A DNA stretch of 64,000 bases. Origin: Calothrix sp. NIES-2100 (GTDB taxonomy: Bacteria > Cyanobacteriota > Cyanobacteriia > Cyanobacteriales > Nostocaceae). Position numbers and translations under genes: made by a program. Location: positions 1,496,238-1,560,237 of the forward strand of contig NZ_AP018178.1 of the NCBI RefSeq assembly GCF_002368195.1. The letters are read 5' to 3'. Under the pieces are notes generated by a model that was not told the DNA's origin, did no database searches, and saw nothing but the letters and a program-made list of their open reading frames with translations. Positions 34,962 to 42,887 of this stretch are shown here, one piece after another; the first letter of the stretch is position 1; every line of letters starts with the position of its first letter.

Positions 34962-35180
34962 ATGGCAACTTTAACTATTCGTTTACCAGATGATAAGCAC
35001 AACAGATTAAAAGAACTTGCTCAAGCCAAAGGTATAAGTGTAAACAAGCTAATTGAAGAACTTTCTACCATAGCTTTAGCAGAATTTGATGCCCATACAA
35101 GATTTAAAGCAATGGCTGCAACTGGTAACCCAGAAGAAGGCTTAAGAATACTAGCTAAACTTGATACTCTGACAGAATAG
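34962..35180 (+). CDS. Ribbon-helix-helix antitoxin-like protein
   Basis: A 72-residue protein whose N-terminus (ATLTIRLPDDKHNRLKELA) is a typical ribbon-helix-helix DNA-binding strand and helix, followed by GISVNKLIEELSTIAL and a short tail. Such proteins neutralise the cognate toxin and repress the operon. It immediately follows the PIN toxin with a short gap, so they are one toxin-antitoxin module. Confidence 0.85.
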   Translation: MATLTIRLPDDKHNRLKELAQAKGISVNKLIEELSTIALAEFDAHTRFKAMAATGNPEEGLRILAKLDTLTE

Positions 35181-35216
35181 AGCTTGTTGAGCGATTATGC
35201 AAACACTAACCGGAGG

Positions 35217-35287
35217 CGATCGCCTACATCAACCCCATTAACAAAAGTGCGTAGATAGCTACGCTTCTTGTTGCTAGACATCGCCTG
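35217..35287 (+). repeat. Stray HIP1-array unit interrupted by a short insertion
   Basis: GCGATCGC at 35217 is followed by the same CATCAACCCCATTAACAAAA unit as in the array at 34130-34478. The next octamer seems to be split: GTGCG, then about 28 bp with TAGCTACGCTTC, then ATCGCC just before the DUF4351 gene start. The PIN/antitoxin pair is thus flanked by the same repeat. Confidence 0.6.
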
Positions 35288-36241
35288 ATGGTCACACAAT
35301 ATGATGATGAGTTAGGGATAACGATTACATTTAGCAATCATCCAGTGGCAAAAGCAGCAGATATCGGCAGTAAGCGACTAATTAACCTCGCTCCCGATGC
35401 TTGGGTGCAATGGGTAACACAGCGGACTGATGTCGTAGCACAAGAAATTCTCGGCACAGAGTTTCAGTGGATTAGCCGCGAAACAGATGTGTTGATCAAA
35501 GCATACAGCAACACCTGTGGAGATTTTTTGATTCTTAACGAGTTGCAGTTGCGTTATACAATACAGATGCCTTTACGCATGAGAGCTTATGCCGCCTTAG
35601 CGCAAGAACGGTATCAACTACCAACCTATCCAGTACTCATCAACATCTTACCACCCCCATCTACCGTCACTGTTGTCAATAGTTACGAAGCAGAATTTTT
35701 GGGATTACGGGCGATTCAAGATTATCGCGTGATTAACTTGTGGGAAGTGGATGCAGAAATTGTGTTTAGCCAACCACTACCCTCATTATTACCATTTGTG
35801 CCGATTTTGCGAGGAGGTGGAGAAGCATCAATTGTACAACGAGCATTAACTCAACTCCGAGCTTCGGAACAACTCAATGAGTTAGAACCATTGCTAGCAT
35901 TTTTTGCTAGTTTTGTACTAGATATGCCTTTAGTGCAACAAATCATGAGGTGGGATATGGCGGTATTACGTGAATCACCTTGGTATCAGGAAATTCTCAC
36001 TGAAGGTGAGCAAAAAGGTTTACAGCAAGGTTTACAGCAAGGTTTACAGCAAGGTCTACAGCAAGGCGTACACCAGGGTGCGCGACGACAATTAATGCGG
36101 GTATTACAACGGCGTTTTGGCGAAATTCCCCAAGCAGTACAAACAAGGCTGGAGGGTGAGAGTTTAGAGCAATTAGAAAGTTTAATGGATGCGGCGATCG
36201 CTGTCAGTTCTTTAGATGAATTTCTCAATAGTCTTTCGTAA
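35288..36241 (+). CDS. DUF4351 protein with nuclease-like N-terminal domain
   Basis: A 317-residue protein of the large cyanobacterial family related to Rpn/PD-(D/E)XK nucleases. The N-terminal part contains ISRETDVLIKAY and FLILNELQLRY in the positions of the D...ExQ nuclease strands. The C-terminal DUF4351 part reads RRQLMRVLQRRFGEIP to SLDEFLNSL. Between them is a short perfect tandem of GLQQ units (about residues 240-255), encoded by a 12-bp DNA repeat. Function unproven; relatives are linked with recombination-promoting nucleases. ATG 35288 lies right after the interrupted HIP1 unit. Confidence 0.82.
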   Translation: MVTQYDDELGITITFSNHPVAKAADIGSKRLINLAPDAWVQWVTQRTDVVAQEILGTEFQWISRETDVLIKAYSNTCGDFLILNELQLRYTIQMPLRMRAYAALAQERYQLPTYPVLINILPPPSTVTVVNSYEAEFLGLRAIQDYRVINLWEVDAEIVFSQPLPSLLPFVPILRGGGEASIVQRALTQLRASEQLNELEPLLAFFASFVLDMPLVQQIMRWDMAVLRESPWYQEILTEGEQKGLQQGLQQGLQQGLQQGVHQGARRQLMRVLQRRFGEIPQAVQTRLEGESLEQLESLMDAAIAVSSLDEFLNSLS

Positions 36242-36277
36242 ATTAAGTAGATTGGCGTAAATTAATACAATATGTTC

Positions 36278-36346
36278 TGTCATTGCGTTCGCGTAGCGTC
36301 TCGTAGAGAGGAACGTAGACACGTAGACGCTTCGCTCGCAATGACA
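36278..36346. repeat. Dispersed inverted repeat (TGTCATTGCG / CGCAATGACA)
   Basis: Perfect 10-bp ends with partly pairing GCGT and CTACG blocks between them. A partial relative (CTTCGCTCGTAATGACG) is near 58862. This is a noncoding repeat family of Nostoc-type genomes. Confidence 0.65.
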
Positions 36347-36438
36347 TACAAAAAAGTGGGATGCTCCCTTTTGCTCCCCCCAACCCCCCTTGAAAAGCAA
36401 AGCTGTTTCATTGCCTTAAAGACTTAAAAAAGACTTGC

Positions 36439-36663
36439 CTTGTTAAACAAAGTCGTAACCTTGTTAAACAAAGTTGTAACCTTATTAAAGAAAGTTGTAA
36501 CCTTGTTAAAGAAAGTCGTAACCTTGTTAAAGAAAGTCGTAACCTTATTAAAGAAAGTCGTAACCTTATTAAAGAAAGTCGTAACCTTATTAAAGAAAGT
36601 CGTAACCTTGTTAAAGAAAGTTGTAACCTTGTTAAACAAAGTTGTTGCTTTGTTTAACAAAGG
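36439..36663. repeat. 21-bp tandem repeat, ten copies
   Basis: Ten head-to-tail 21-bp units (CTTGTTAAAGAAAGTCGTAAC with A/G, C/G and C/T variants). The array ends with TTTGTTTAACAAAGG, which reverses the unit. Frames on both strands stay open (NKVTTFF on minus, VVTLLKK on plus) only because 21 is a multiple of three; there is no ribosome binding site. Confidence 0.92.
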
Positions 36664-36832
36664 ACTCGTGTGTACACCGTAGCCTCTTAGGAGAGGCGCG
36701 GTAGGAGTAGCTTTTATTATTGGAGAGGCTTTGATTTTCTCCCCTTCCCTTGTAGAGAAGGGGCTGGGGGTTAGGTCTCATATCGGTAAAAACGATACTT
36801 TGACTGTGACAAACATAGCATTGAGTATTACT

Positions 36833-38194
36833 TCACACCGCAATTTCCTTCAATGCGTGCAAAATTTGCTCAATTTCCTCAACTGTGTTGTAGTGGGTTA
36901 GCCCAATCCGCACTAAGCCACCAGTAGCTTCTACACCTAACTTTTCAGTCAAACCGATCGCATAAAAATGACCATGCCAAGAAAATATACCGCGATCGCC
37001 TAATGCTTTGGCAACACTTTCCGGGCTTTGTCCGGCTAATCGAAATCCAACTGTTGGTGTGCGGGAAGTAAAGCGCTCTTGATTGGTAATACCATATAAG
37101 GTTAAACCAGGAATTGCTAACAATCCGGGTATGAGTTTGTGGCTCAATTCTCTTTCGTATTGTTGAATTGCTGACATCGCTGCAACTAAAGCCGCACGGC
37201 GACTGTGATAAGCTTTGGCGATCGCAGACGCAGATTCATCCCCGGATGTGAGAAAACTGGGACAGTGGAATGTTTCTAAACCTTCCTTCTCTGCTTCGAT
37301 TAAAGCGGAAATTAACTCGCTATCCACTGAAGGCGATACATGACAACCGAGTTTTGTCAAGTAATTAATCGCCGCCACCAATCCAGCCAAACCTTCAAAA
37401 TTCAAAGTCCCTGTTTCCCAACGCGATGGGACATCATCAGGAGCAGGTTTTACCTTATATGGAGTTAAACGGGCAAGATGTTCTCGCTTACCATATAAAA
37501 TTCCCACATGGGGACCGAAGAATTTATAAGCTGAACAGGCGAGAAAGTCACAACCTAGGGCGTGGACATTGATCGGCGCGTGAGGTACATAATGGACTGC
37601 ATCAACAAACACCAAAGCACCAACAGCATGGGCGAGGCGTACCACAGCGGCGACATCGTTGATTGTCCCCACAGCGTTAGAAGCGTAGCCAATAGCGACT
37701 AACTTAGTCCGGGGATTAATTAGCCGTTCCAGTTCAGCCATATCTAAGGTGCAGTCTTCGACATTGAAATCTACAACCTTGATAATTACGCCCTTTTCCT
37801 CCAATGCATACCAAGAGGAAACATTAGCGTAATGGTCAAGCCGCGTCACCACAATTTCATCACCTGGGTGCAATTCCCGACCAATAGCGCGACTTAAGCT
37901 AAAGGTCAGGGTGGTCATGTTAGCGCCGAATACCACCTCATCACTGTAGCATCCCAGTAAATCAGCACTAGCAGCACGAGCCGCCGTAATCAGTGCATCT
38001 GTCCGCGCACTGGTAGCAAAAGCCCCGTGGGAATTAGCATTTGACCTCACCAAATAATCGCTGATAGCATCAAGTACAGCACCAGGTACTTGAGTTCCAC
38101 CAGGGCCATCGGCAAAAATTACAGATTCACCGTTGATTTTTTGTGTCAGTGCTGGAAACTGAGCGCGTATCCATTTCAGGTCAAGCGGTTGCAT
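36833..38194 (-). CDS. Cysteine desulfurase-like PLP enzyme
   Basis: A 453-residue class V aminotransferase-fold protein of the cysteine desulfurase-like subfamily. The PLP lysine is Lys224 in CSAYKFFGPHVG, the PLP-nitrogen Asp is Asp198 in VFVDAVH, and His121 in RLDHYANV stacks on the cofactor. Family members are separate from the IscS/SufS enzymes and their physiological reaction is often unknown. It starts at ATG 38194 with AGGAG at good spacing. It is followed downstream by a 21-bp repeat array and preceded by heptamer repeats; it is not obviously in an operon. Confidence 0.88.
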   Translation of the reverse strand: MQPLDLKWIRAQFPALTQKINGESVIFADGPGGTQVPGAVLDAISDYLVRSNANSHGAFATSARTDALITAARAASADLLGCYSDEVVFGANMTTLTFSLSRAIGRELHPGDEIVVTRLDHYANVSSWYALEEKGVIIKVVDFNVEDCTLDMAELERLINPRTKLVAIGYASNAVGTINDVAAVVRLAHAVGALVFVDAVHYVPHAPINVHALGCDFLACSAYKFFGPHVGILYGKREHLARLTPYKVKPAPDDVPSRWETGTLNFEGLAGLVAAINYLTKLGCHVSPSVDSELISALIEAEKEGLETFHCPSFLTSGDESASAIAKAYHSRRAALVAAMSAIQQYERELSHKLIPGLLAIPGLTLYGITNQERFTSRTPTVGFRLAGQSPESVAKALGDRGIFSWHGHFYAIGLTEKLGVEATGGLVRIGLTHYNTVEEIEQILHALKEIAV

Positions 38195-38217
38195 AACAAT
38201 CTCCTGGGGTCAATGGT

Positions 38218-38352
38218 TATTGGTCATTTGTCATTGGTCATTTGTCATTGGTAATTGGTCAATGGTCAATGGTCAATAGTCAATAGTCAATAGTCAATAG
38301 TCATTTGTCCCCCTCATCCCCCTCATCCCTAGTCCCTAGTCCCTAGTCCCTA
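38218..38352. repeat. Heptamer repeat tract
   Basis: A chain of related heptamers (GGTCATT, GGTCAAT, AGTCAAT) followed by CCCTCAT and CCTAGTC units. The last CCTAGTC copies run into the adjacent ATP adenylyltransferase gene: its last codons and its TAG stop at 38343-38345 are made of the repeat. Confidence 0.85.
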
Positions 38353-39272
38353 GCGACACTCTTCAAAAGATTCATCGGGCCGTAATCCTTGAGGAATTGC
38401 ATTTGCTGTTGATTTCGCACGAGTAAAGCACCGGCGAATCCTAGTGAGTTCACAGAAATTCCTTGGAATTCTTCTTGCGATCGCGGTACTATTAACATCC
38501 ATTCTCGCGTAGCTAAAAAATTGTAGCCACTAGATTGTTTGTTACCGTCAACTGCGCTGATACCCACCGTCTTGAGTGAGGCGTGATAAAGTTCCAATGT
38601 TGTTTTTGCTGCTGTTTGTGGCGACTGTGCCCAATTGGGATCTAGGGGTACGAAAGCGTGTGTAAAAGGTAACCCCGGTATAGAAGCGTAGGCGTAGCCC
38701 GCCGCAGGCATCGCACCCGGAAATTCTGCTGCTGCGAACAAAGACTGAATCGGTATTGCCGCCCCTGTTGTTGTCAGTGGTAATGGTACAATCTGCAAAT
38801 GCTTGTGTCGCTGACTAGCACCTGCAACCTGACCGCCGTTGTAAAATGCTAAACCCTCACCTTCTGCCAAACAAGCCCACATCGCCGCAAAATCTTCTAA
38901 AGTCAGTAAGCTTTCCTGTTCCTCAAAAGCGCGAGTAATAATTAACAAGTGATGGTCAACAACATTAAATTTATTCAAAATGCAGACATGAGTTTCAGAA
39001 ATATCTGCGACATATAAATCGCGATCGTAGGGTAAAAAAGGGTTAAAATCCTTGCCAGATTTAGCAGATTGTTCAACCTGCTTCTGTTTAGCCGCATCCT
39101 TGCGCACAAGATTTGACAAAATCCTGACCAAGAACTTTACACCACCATCCTCAACAAACTCAAACTCCGTCGGTATCGACAACAAAGCCCCGCATGAATA
39201 AGCGTATTCAGTACGTTCCCTGACACTTTGCCATAAAGTGCCAGGTTGCAATAATATTTTTTCCTGTGTCAT
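38343..39272 (-). CDS. apa: ATP adenylyltransferase / Ap4A phosphorylase
   Basis: A 309-residue GalT/HIT-superfamily enzyme that cleaves diadenosine tetraphosphate with phosphate to ATP and ADP. The nucleotidyl-acceptor motif is HKHLQ at residues 156-160 (GASQRHKHLQIVPL), and the C-terminal domain contains NFLATREWMLIVPRSQE as in yeast and cyanobacterial Ap4A phosphorylases. Residues 187-197 (AMPAAGYAYAS) are encoded by what looks like a dispersed palindromic repeat inserted in frame. The gene end overlaps a heptamer repeat tract. Start ATG 39272. Confidence 0.9.
   Translation of the reverse strand: MTQEKILLQPGTLWQSVRERTEYAYSCGALLSIPTEFEFVEDGGVKFLVRILSNLVRKDAAKQKQVEQSAKSGKDFNPFLPYDRDLYVADISETHVCILNKFNVVDHHLLIITRAFEEQESLLTLEDFAAMWACLAEGEGLAFYNGGQVAGASQRHKHLQIVPLPLTTTGAAIPIQSLFAAAEFPGAMPAAGYAYASIPGLPFTHAFVPLDPNWAQSPQTAAKTTLELYHASLKTVGISAVDGNKQSSGYNFLATREWMLIVPRSQEEFQGISVNSLGFAGALLVRNQQQMQFLKDYGPMNLLKSVARD
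38681..38715 (-). repeat. Dispersed GC-rich repeat inserted in frame in apa
   Basis: The minus-strand sequence with GCCTGCGGCGGGCTACGCC is a type of repeat common between genes in Nostoc-like genomes. Here it lies inside the coding sequence, keeps the frame, and adds Ala/Pro/Gly/Tyr-rich residues between conserved blocks. Confidence 0.5.
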
Positions 39273-39348
39273 ATCAAGTCCGGATAAATATTTATGATTA
39301 CCAAAATTGTTAAATGTCTTTCATGAGCGAATTTTGAATTTTAAATTT

Positions 39349-39789
39349 TTATCCTTCCGGAGTCCATTTGCGAGTACATTTTAAGACATCGCCTGCGATC
39401 GTGTAATCGCACTTTGCCAAAAAGCTCTGTCCTAAAAGACCAATTGTTCTTTCAGGTGCGATCGCTACCCTGACATCATCTACCTGAGCGCCACCAACTT
39501 CCACTGAATTTACCATACCAACAGGCCAAACCACTGTTTGGTTATTGGCGACCCTAAATGGCATTGAACCCATCGCCTCTACCTTCAAAGCTTTTGCCAT
39601 TTTTGCGGTAATAATTGTCATATCAGCACCTGTATCCAAAATCATCGGAAAAGTTTGATTTGTATTAAAGGTAACATCAATAATTACACTCCCACCGCGA
39701 GTTCTGTTAATTCTGGCTGGGCCTCTTTGGGGGAGATGAATGCTTAAAGCCATCAAGATCAAAAACAAGGGCACTACCAATACTTCCAT
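39349..39789 (-). CDS. Retropepsin-like aspartic protease
   Basis: A 146-residue single-domain aspartyl protease of retroviral type. The catalytic motif is ILDTGADMT with Asp52; the flap-side and hydrophobic-glycine region is IGLLGQSFLAKCDY. A single active-site triad implies a homodimer. The N-terminal 20 residues (VLVVPLFLILMALSI) form a membrane anchor or signal. It starts at ATG 39789 after a good ribosome binding site (GAGGTGAG). Substrate unknown. Confidence 0.85.
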   Translation of the reverse strand: MEVLVVPLFLILMALSIHLPQRGPARINRTRGGSVIIDVTFNTNQTFPMILDTGADMTIITAKMAKALKVEAMGSMPFRVANNQTVVWPVGMVNSVEVGGAQVDDVRVAIAPERTIGLLGQSFLAKCDYTIAGDVLKCTRKWTPEG

Positions 39790-39940
39790 ATTCTCACCTC
39801 TATCTTAAGACTGAAAAACGAGTTTGTAGATTATGATATTTTGTAAAAAATATCACTCCCTCCCAGGGTATATTTTTGTTGATGAAGAGGACAAACAATA
39901 CAAAATTCAAAATGATGAGGGAGATGAGGGAGACAAATTA

Positions 39941-39985
39941 CAACTGACAACTGACCAATGACCAATGACCAATGACCAATGACAA
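39941..39985 (+). repeat. Heptamer repeat GACCAAT upstream of the deacetylase gene
   Basis: Tandem ACAACTG/GACCAAT units end a few bases before ATG 39989, occupying the place of a normal ribosome binding site. The related run near 40938-40978 does the same before the next gene. Confidence 0.8.
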
Positions 39986-39988
39986 ATT

Positions 39989-40852
39989 ATGTTACAACCT
40001 CCATCTTTTCAACCAATTACCCAACGTCCAGCATTAAAATTACCAAATAATGCCAGAGTTGCTGTGTGGGTAGTCATGAATGTCGAACACTTCACCTTTG
40101 GTAAATTAGGAACCGCGATTCAACCCCATTTAAATAGTTACCCAGAAATTGCTAACTATGGTTGGCGAGACTATGGAAATCGTGTAGGTATTTGGCGATT
40201 ATTTGAACTATTTGCTGAGTTAGAAATTCCGGTAACAGCAGCAGTGAACGGCGAAATTTATCAGCTTTATCCAGAAATTATGGCAGCTATGCAGCAACAT
40301 AACTGGGAAATTATGGCGCATGGCATTAATAATTCTACTGGACACAGTGACCTGAATCTGGCAGAAGAATCGGAAATAATTAATCAAACTTTAGATTTAT
40401 TACGCCAAGCAACTGGCAAAACTCCACAAGGCTGGTTAACCCCAGGATTTTCGATTACAGAATCAACCTTTGAACTATTACATGCTGCCGGAATTGTTTA
40501 CACTGCTGATTGGGTGAATGATGACCAACCCTATTGGTATCCTTTACCTAATGGTCGCTTGCTAGCGATTCCTTACACTATAGAAGCAAACGATATTACC
40601 TTATGTTTAAGTAACCGCTTTTCGGGTGCAGAATTTGCCCAAGCTATAGAAGACCAATTTGACCAATTATGGCAGGAGGGAGAACAGCAAGCCAGAGTAA
40701 TGGCAATTGGCTTACATCCGTTTATTGTTGGTCAACCACTAAGATTAAAATATTTAAAACAGTGTTTGCGAAATATTAAAAATAAACCAGATACCTGGTT
40801 AACCACAGGTGAGGGTATTTATAAATGGATGAATGAACAAGAAAATTCGTGA
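39989..40852 (+). CDS. Polysaccharide deacetylase-family protein (PuuE/allantoinase-like)
   Basis: A 287-residue NodB-fold protein. The N-terminus (NNARVAVWVVMNVEHF) and the metal/catalytic region MAHGINNSTGHSDL, followed by GWLTPGFSIT and ADWVNDDQPYWYP, resemble the PuuE-type allantoinase-like branch rather than chitin deacetylases. It probably hydrolyses a cyclic amide or acetyl-amide in the cytoplasm; there is no signal peptide. The next gene encodes a ureidoglycolate-lyase-like protein, which supports a purine or ureide catabolism role by context. Confidence 0.8.
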   Translation: MLQPPSFQPITQRPALKLPNNARVAVWVVMNVEHFTFGKLGTAIQPHLNSYPEIANYGWRDYGNRVGIWRLFELFAELEIPVTAAVNGEIYQLYPEIMAAMQQHNWEIMAHGINNSTGHSDLNLAEESEIINQTLDLLRQATGKTPQGWLTPGFSITESTFELLHAAGIVYTADWVNDDQPYWYPLPNGRLLAIPYTIEANDITLCLSNRFSGAEFAQAIEDQFDQLWQEGEQQARVMAIGLHPFIVGQPLRLKYLKQCLRNIKNKPDTWLTTGEGIYKWMNEQENS

Positions 40853-40969
40853 GATGTGCGTACTTTGCAGTTGCTCAACTAAATCGCAAAAAATCAACAA
40901 AACTATGTTCAAAAAACTAACCTACCCTGCAACACAGACAAATAACAAATGACAAATGACCAATGACCA

Positions 40970-41560
40970 ATGACAATTATGACAATTATGACAACTCCAC
41001 AAACCCAAGTTTTAAAAATTCCTGTAATTGATGCCAATACAGAAAATACCAAACCCTATGGACATCTGTTAGGCGATGATGTCAGCAAACCGGGCTTAGG
41101 AATTCCCTTTTACCAAGAACGAGTATTAGAAGGGGAAAATATTGACTTTACCTATCGAGGAACAGCAACTTTTAGAACAGCAAAAATTCTCCCAGGATAT
41201 CCGCCAATTATATGGCTAGAACGCCATATGTATATGACCCAAATGTTTATTGGTTTGGGACAAGCATCATTTATTATGGTGATGGCACCGCCTAATCATG
41301 AAAATGGCGAAAACTTGCCAGATTTAAAACAAGTGCAAGCACTACGGTTCCCGGCAGGTTATGGACTTTTGCTACATATTGGCACTTGGCATGATTTTCC
41401 CATAGCCTGCGATCGCCCTGTGGTGATTCTCACCGCCAATTCTGATGAAGTTGTCACCGCTTTAAGTCAAATGCAGAAACCAGATGAGATGGATCAAGGC
41501 GATGTTTATAAAATATCGCTGCTCAAAAGATTAAATTGTGAAATTCATCTCGATGTTTAA
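40970..41560 (+). CDS. Ureidoglycolate lyase-like cupin (AllA family)
   Basis: A 196-residue protein with an AllA-type cupin fold: PIIWLERHMYMTQMFIGLG, then PDLKQVQALRFPAGYGLLLH and GTWHDFPIACDRPVVILT match the positions of the family. AllA converts ureidoglycolate to glyoxylate and urea. The start is taken at ATG 40970; two further in-frame ATGs lie 9 and 18 bases on (the 5' end repeats ATGACAATT), so the exact start is unclear. It follows the deacetylase-like gene by about 117 bp. Confidence 0.75.
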   Translation: MTIMTIMTTPQTQVLKIPVIDANTENTKPYGHLLGDDVSKPGLGIPFYQERVLEGENIDFTYRGTATFRTAKILPGYPPIIWLERHMYMTQMFIGLGQASFIMVMAPPNHENGENLPDLKQVQALRFPAGYGLLLHIGTWHDFPIACDRPVVILTANSDEVVTALSQMQKPDEMDQGDVYKISLLKRLNCEIHLDV

Positions 41561-41605
41561 GAGGTTGTTTGTAAAGTATCAAGTTGTATCAAGATCCCCC
41601 CTAGG

Positions 41606-41742
41606 GCGTGTTTTCAAAGTCTTAGATCCCCCCTACCCCCCTTAAAAAGGGGGGCGAAAAGACTCTCAAAGTCCCCCTTTTTAAAGGGGATTTAGGGGGA
41701 TCGAGAAATTTAGAAGGCTAAACGAGTAGTTTGAAAACACGC
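41606..41742. mobile_element. Short element with perfect 13-bp terminal inverted repeats
   Basis: GCGTGTTTTCAAA at the left and TTTGAAAACACGC at the right enclose 137 bp of noncoding sequence with C/G-rich runs (CCCCCTTAAAAAGGGGG). A related CCCCCTTAAAAAGGGGG / TTTAGGGGGATCG segment is repeated directly after it to about 41815. It looks like a small nonautonomous element plus a partial duplicate. Confidence 0.5.
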
Positions 41743-41884
41743 TTTAGTCCCCGTTAAAAAAGGGGGGAAAACTTCTTAAAGTCCCCCTTAAAAAGGGGGA
41801 TTTAGGGGGATCGAAAAGTTTTTGATACATCACCGACAACTTTTAAAACATCCTCTAACTGTAATTGTTACCCTAGGAATTTAC

Positions 41885-42508
41885 ATGATTATTGATCCTG
41901 CGCAAATTGATCCGAGACATAGCTATCAATTACTGATTGGTTCGATTGTTCCCCGACCGATCGCTTGGGTGTCAACTATCGCCAATGATGGTACACCTAA
42001 TATTGCACCATTTAGTTTCTTTATGGGTGTCAGCGGAATTCCCCCAATCCTAGCCATATCAGTTGGTTCGCGTCGTGGCTCGAAAAAGGATACCTTAGTA
42101 AATGTCGAGCAGTCTAGGGAATTGGTAGTCAACATAGTTTCCGAGGAAGTAGGGTATCAAATGAATCTCACTAGTGGTGAGTTTCCCCCAGATGTTGACG
42201 AGTTCAAAATTGCCGGACTCACCCCTTTACCCTCAAAAAAGGTACGTGCGCCGCGAATAGCTGAGTCACCGATTAATATTGAGTGTCTACTCCAGCAGGT
42301 AGTTTATGTGGGTAATGAAGGTAACAAATCAGGGTTAATTATTGCGGAAGCAGTGCTTTGGCATATCCGCGATGATTTACTTACGCCAGAAAACACCATT
42401 GATGTAAGTAAATTACATGCGATCGCTCGCCTATCGGGAAATTGGTATAGCCGCACTGACGATTTGTATGAAATTACTCGCCCTACACAGCAGCCACCTA
42501 AAACTTGA
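41885..42508 (+). CDS. Flavin reductase-like FMN-binding protein
   Basis: A 207-residue protein of the flavin reductase/DIM6-NTAB family with a split-barrel fold. The FMN-binding part has IGSIVPRPIAWVST and GTPNIAPFSFFMGVS, followed by AISVGSRRGSKKDT and LVVNIVSEE, and ARLSGNWYSRTDD near the C-terminus. ATG 41885 is preferred over TTG 41822 because the upstream codons come from the repeat region. The partner or substrate is unknown. A hairpin follows the stop. Confidence 0.87.
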   Translation: MIIDPAQIDPRHSYQLLIGSIVPRPIAWVSTIANDGTPNIAPFSFFMGVSGIPPILAISVGSRRGSKKDTLVNVEQSRELVVNIVSEEVGYQMNLTSGEFPPDVDEFKIAGLTPLPSKKVRAPRIAESPINIECLLQQVVYVGNEGNKSGLIIAEAVLWHIRDDLLTPENTIDVSKLHAIARLSGNWYSRTDDLYEITRPTQQPPKT

Positions 42509-42518
42509 GCTAGCTGCA

Positions 42519-42551
42519 AGATCCCCGACTTTTTCAAGAAGTCGGGGATCT
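42519..42551 (+). terminator. Hairpin after the flavin reductase gene
   Basis: Perfect 13-bp stem AGATCCCCGACTT / AAGTCGGGGATCT with a 7-nt loop, 10 bp after the stop. A relative (AGATCCCCGAC / GTCGGGGATCT) is at 59204-59237, so this is a dispersed repeat that may serve as terminator; there is no T-tract. Confidence 0.5.
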
Positions 42552-42713
42552 GAAGATGATAATTATCCACTAGCGCCTTCAATTGGCTTATGCTACATTA
42601 AGTAGTGAATAGTAATACAGCAGCAAAGCTATGGTTTGGGTTCAGTATACCCGACTGGTGCGCCAACCGCTGGATTGAGCGTATACCGCCGCGTAATGCG
42701 TTACTACTCAATG

Positions 42714-42783
42714 GCTTGATTAGCTCAGTGGTAGAGCAGCCGAAATGATCGGCCGGGCGTAGGTTCGAGTCCTACATCAAACT
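42714..42783 (+). pseudogene. Degenerate tRNA gene
   Basis: The cloverleaf is recognisable: acceptor arms GCTTGAT / ATCAAAC (one mismatch), bases 8-9 TA, D arm GCTC AGTGGTA GAGC, T arm GTAGG TTCGAGT CCTAC. The anticodon stem GCCGA / TCGGC encloses only five bases (AATGA), so there is no normal seven-base loop or anticodon. It is a decayed tRNA gene directly followed by another tRNA-like sequence. Confidence 0.6.
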
Positions 42784-42784
42784 C

Positions 42785-42882
42785 CGGAAGTTAGCTCACT
42801 GGTAGAGCGATCGACTCATAATCGATTGGTTACAGGTACCCTTCGGGAAGACGCTTCGCGTCTACGATTCCTGTACTTTCAC
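42785..42882 (+). tRNA. tRNA-Met(CAT)-type gene with an insertion in the T loop (probably inactive)
   Basis: Acceptor CGGAAGT / ACTTTCA, D arm GCTC ACTGGTA GAGC, and anticodon stem ATCGA / TCGAT with loop CTCATAA give anticodon CAT at 42817-42819. The T stem ACAGG / CCTGT is present, but its loop holds about 27 extra bases (42838-42864) made of CCCTTCGGG and GACGCTTCGCGTC mini-hairpins. A CAT anticodon could be Met or, if the C is modified, Ile. Processing into a functional tRNA is unlikely without removal of the insert. Confidence 0.55.
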
Positions 42883-42887
42883 CCAAC

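Noticed and set aside
36424..36682. Open frames on both strands (NKVTTFF and VVTLLKK repeats)
   Set aside because: They stay open only because the 21-bp repeat has a period divisible by three; there is no ribosome binding site or recognisable domain.
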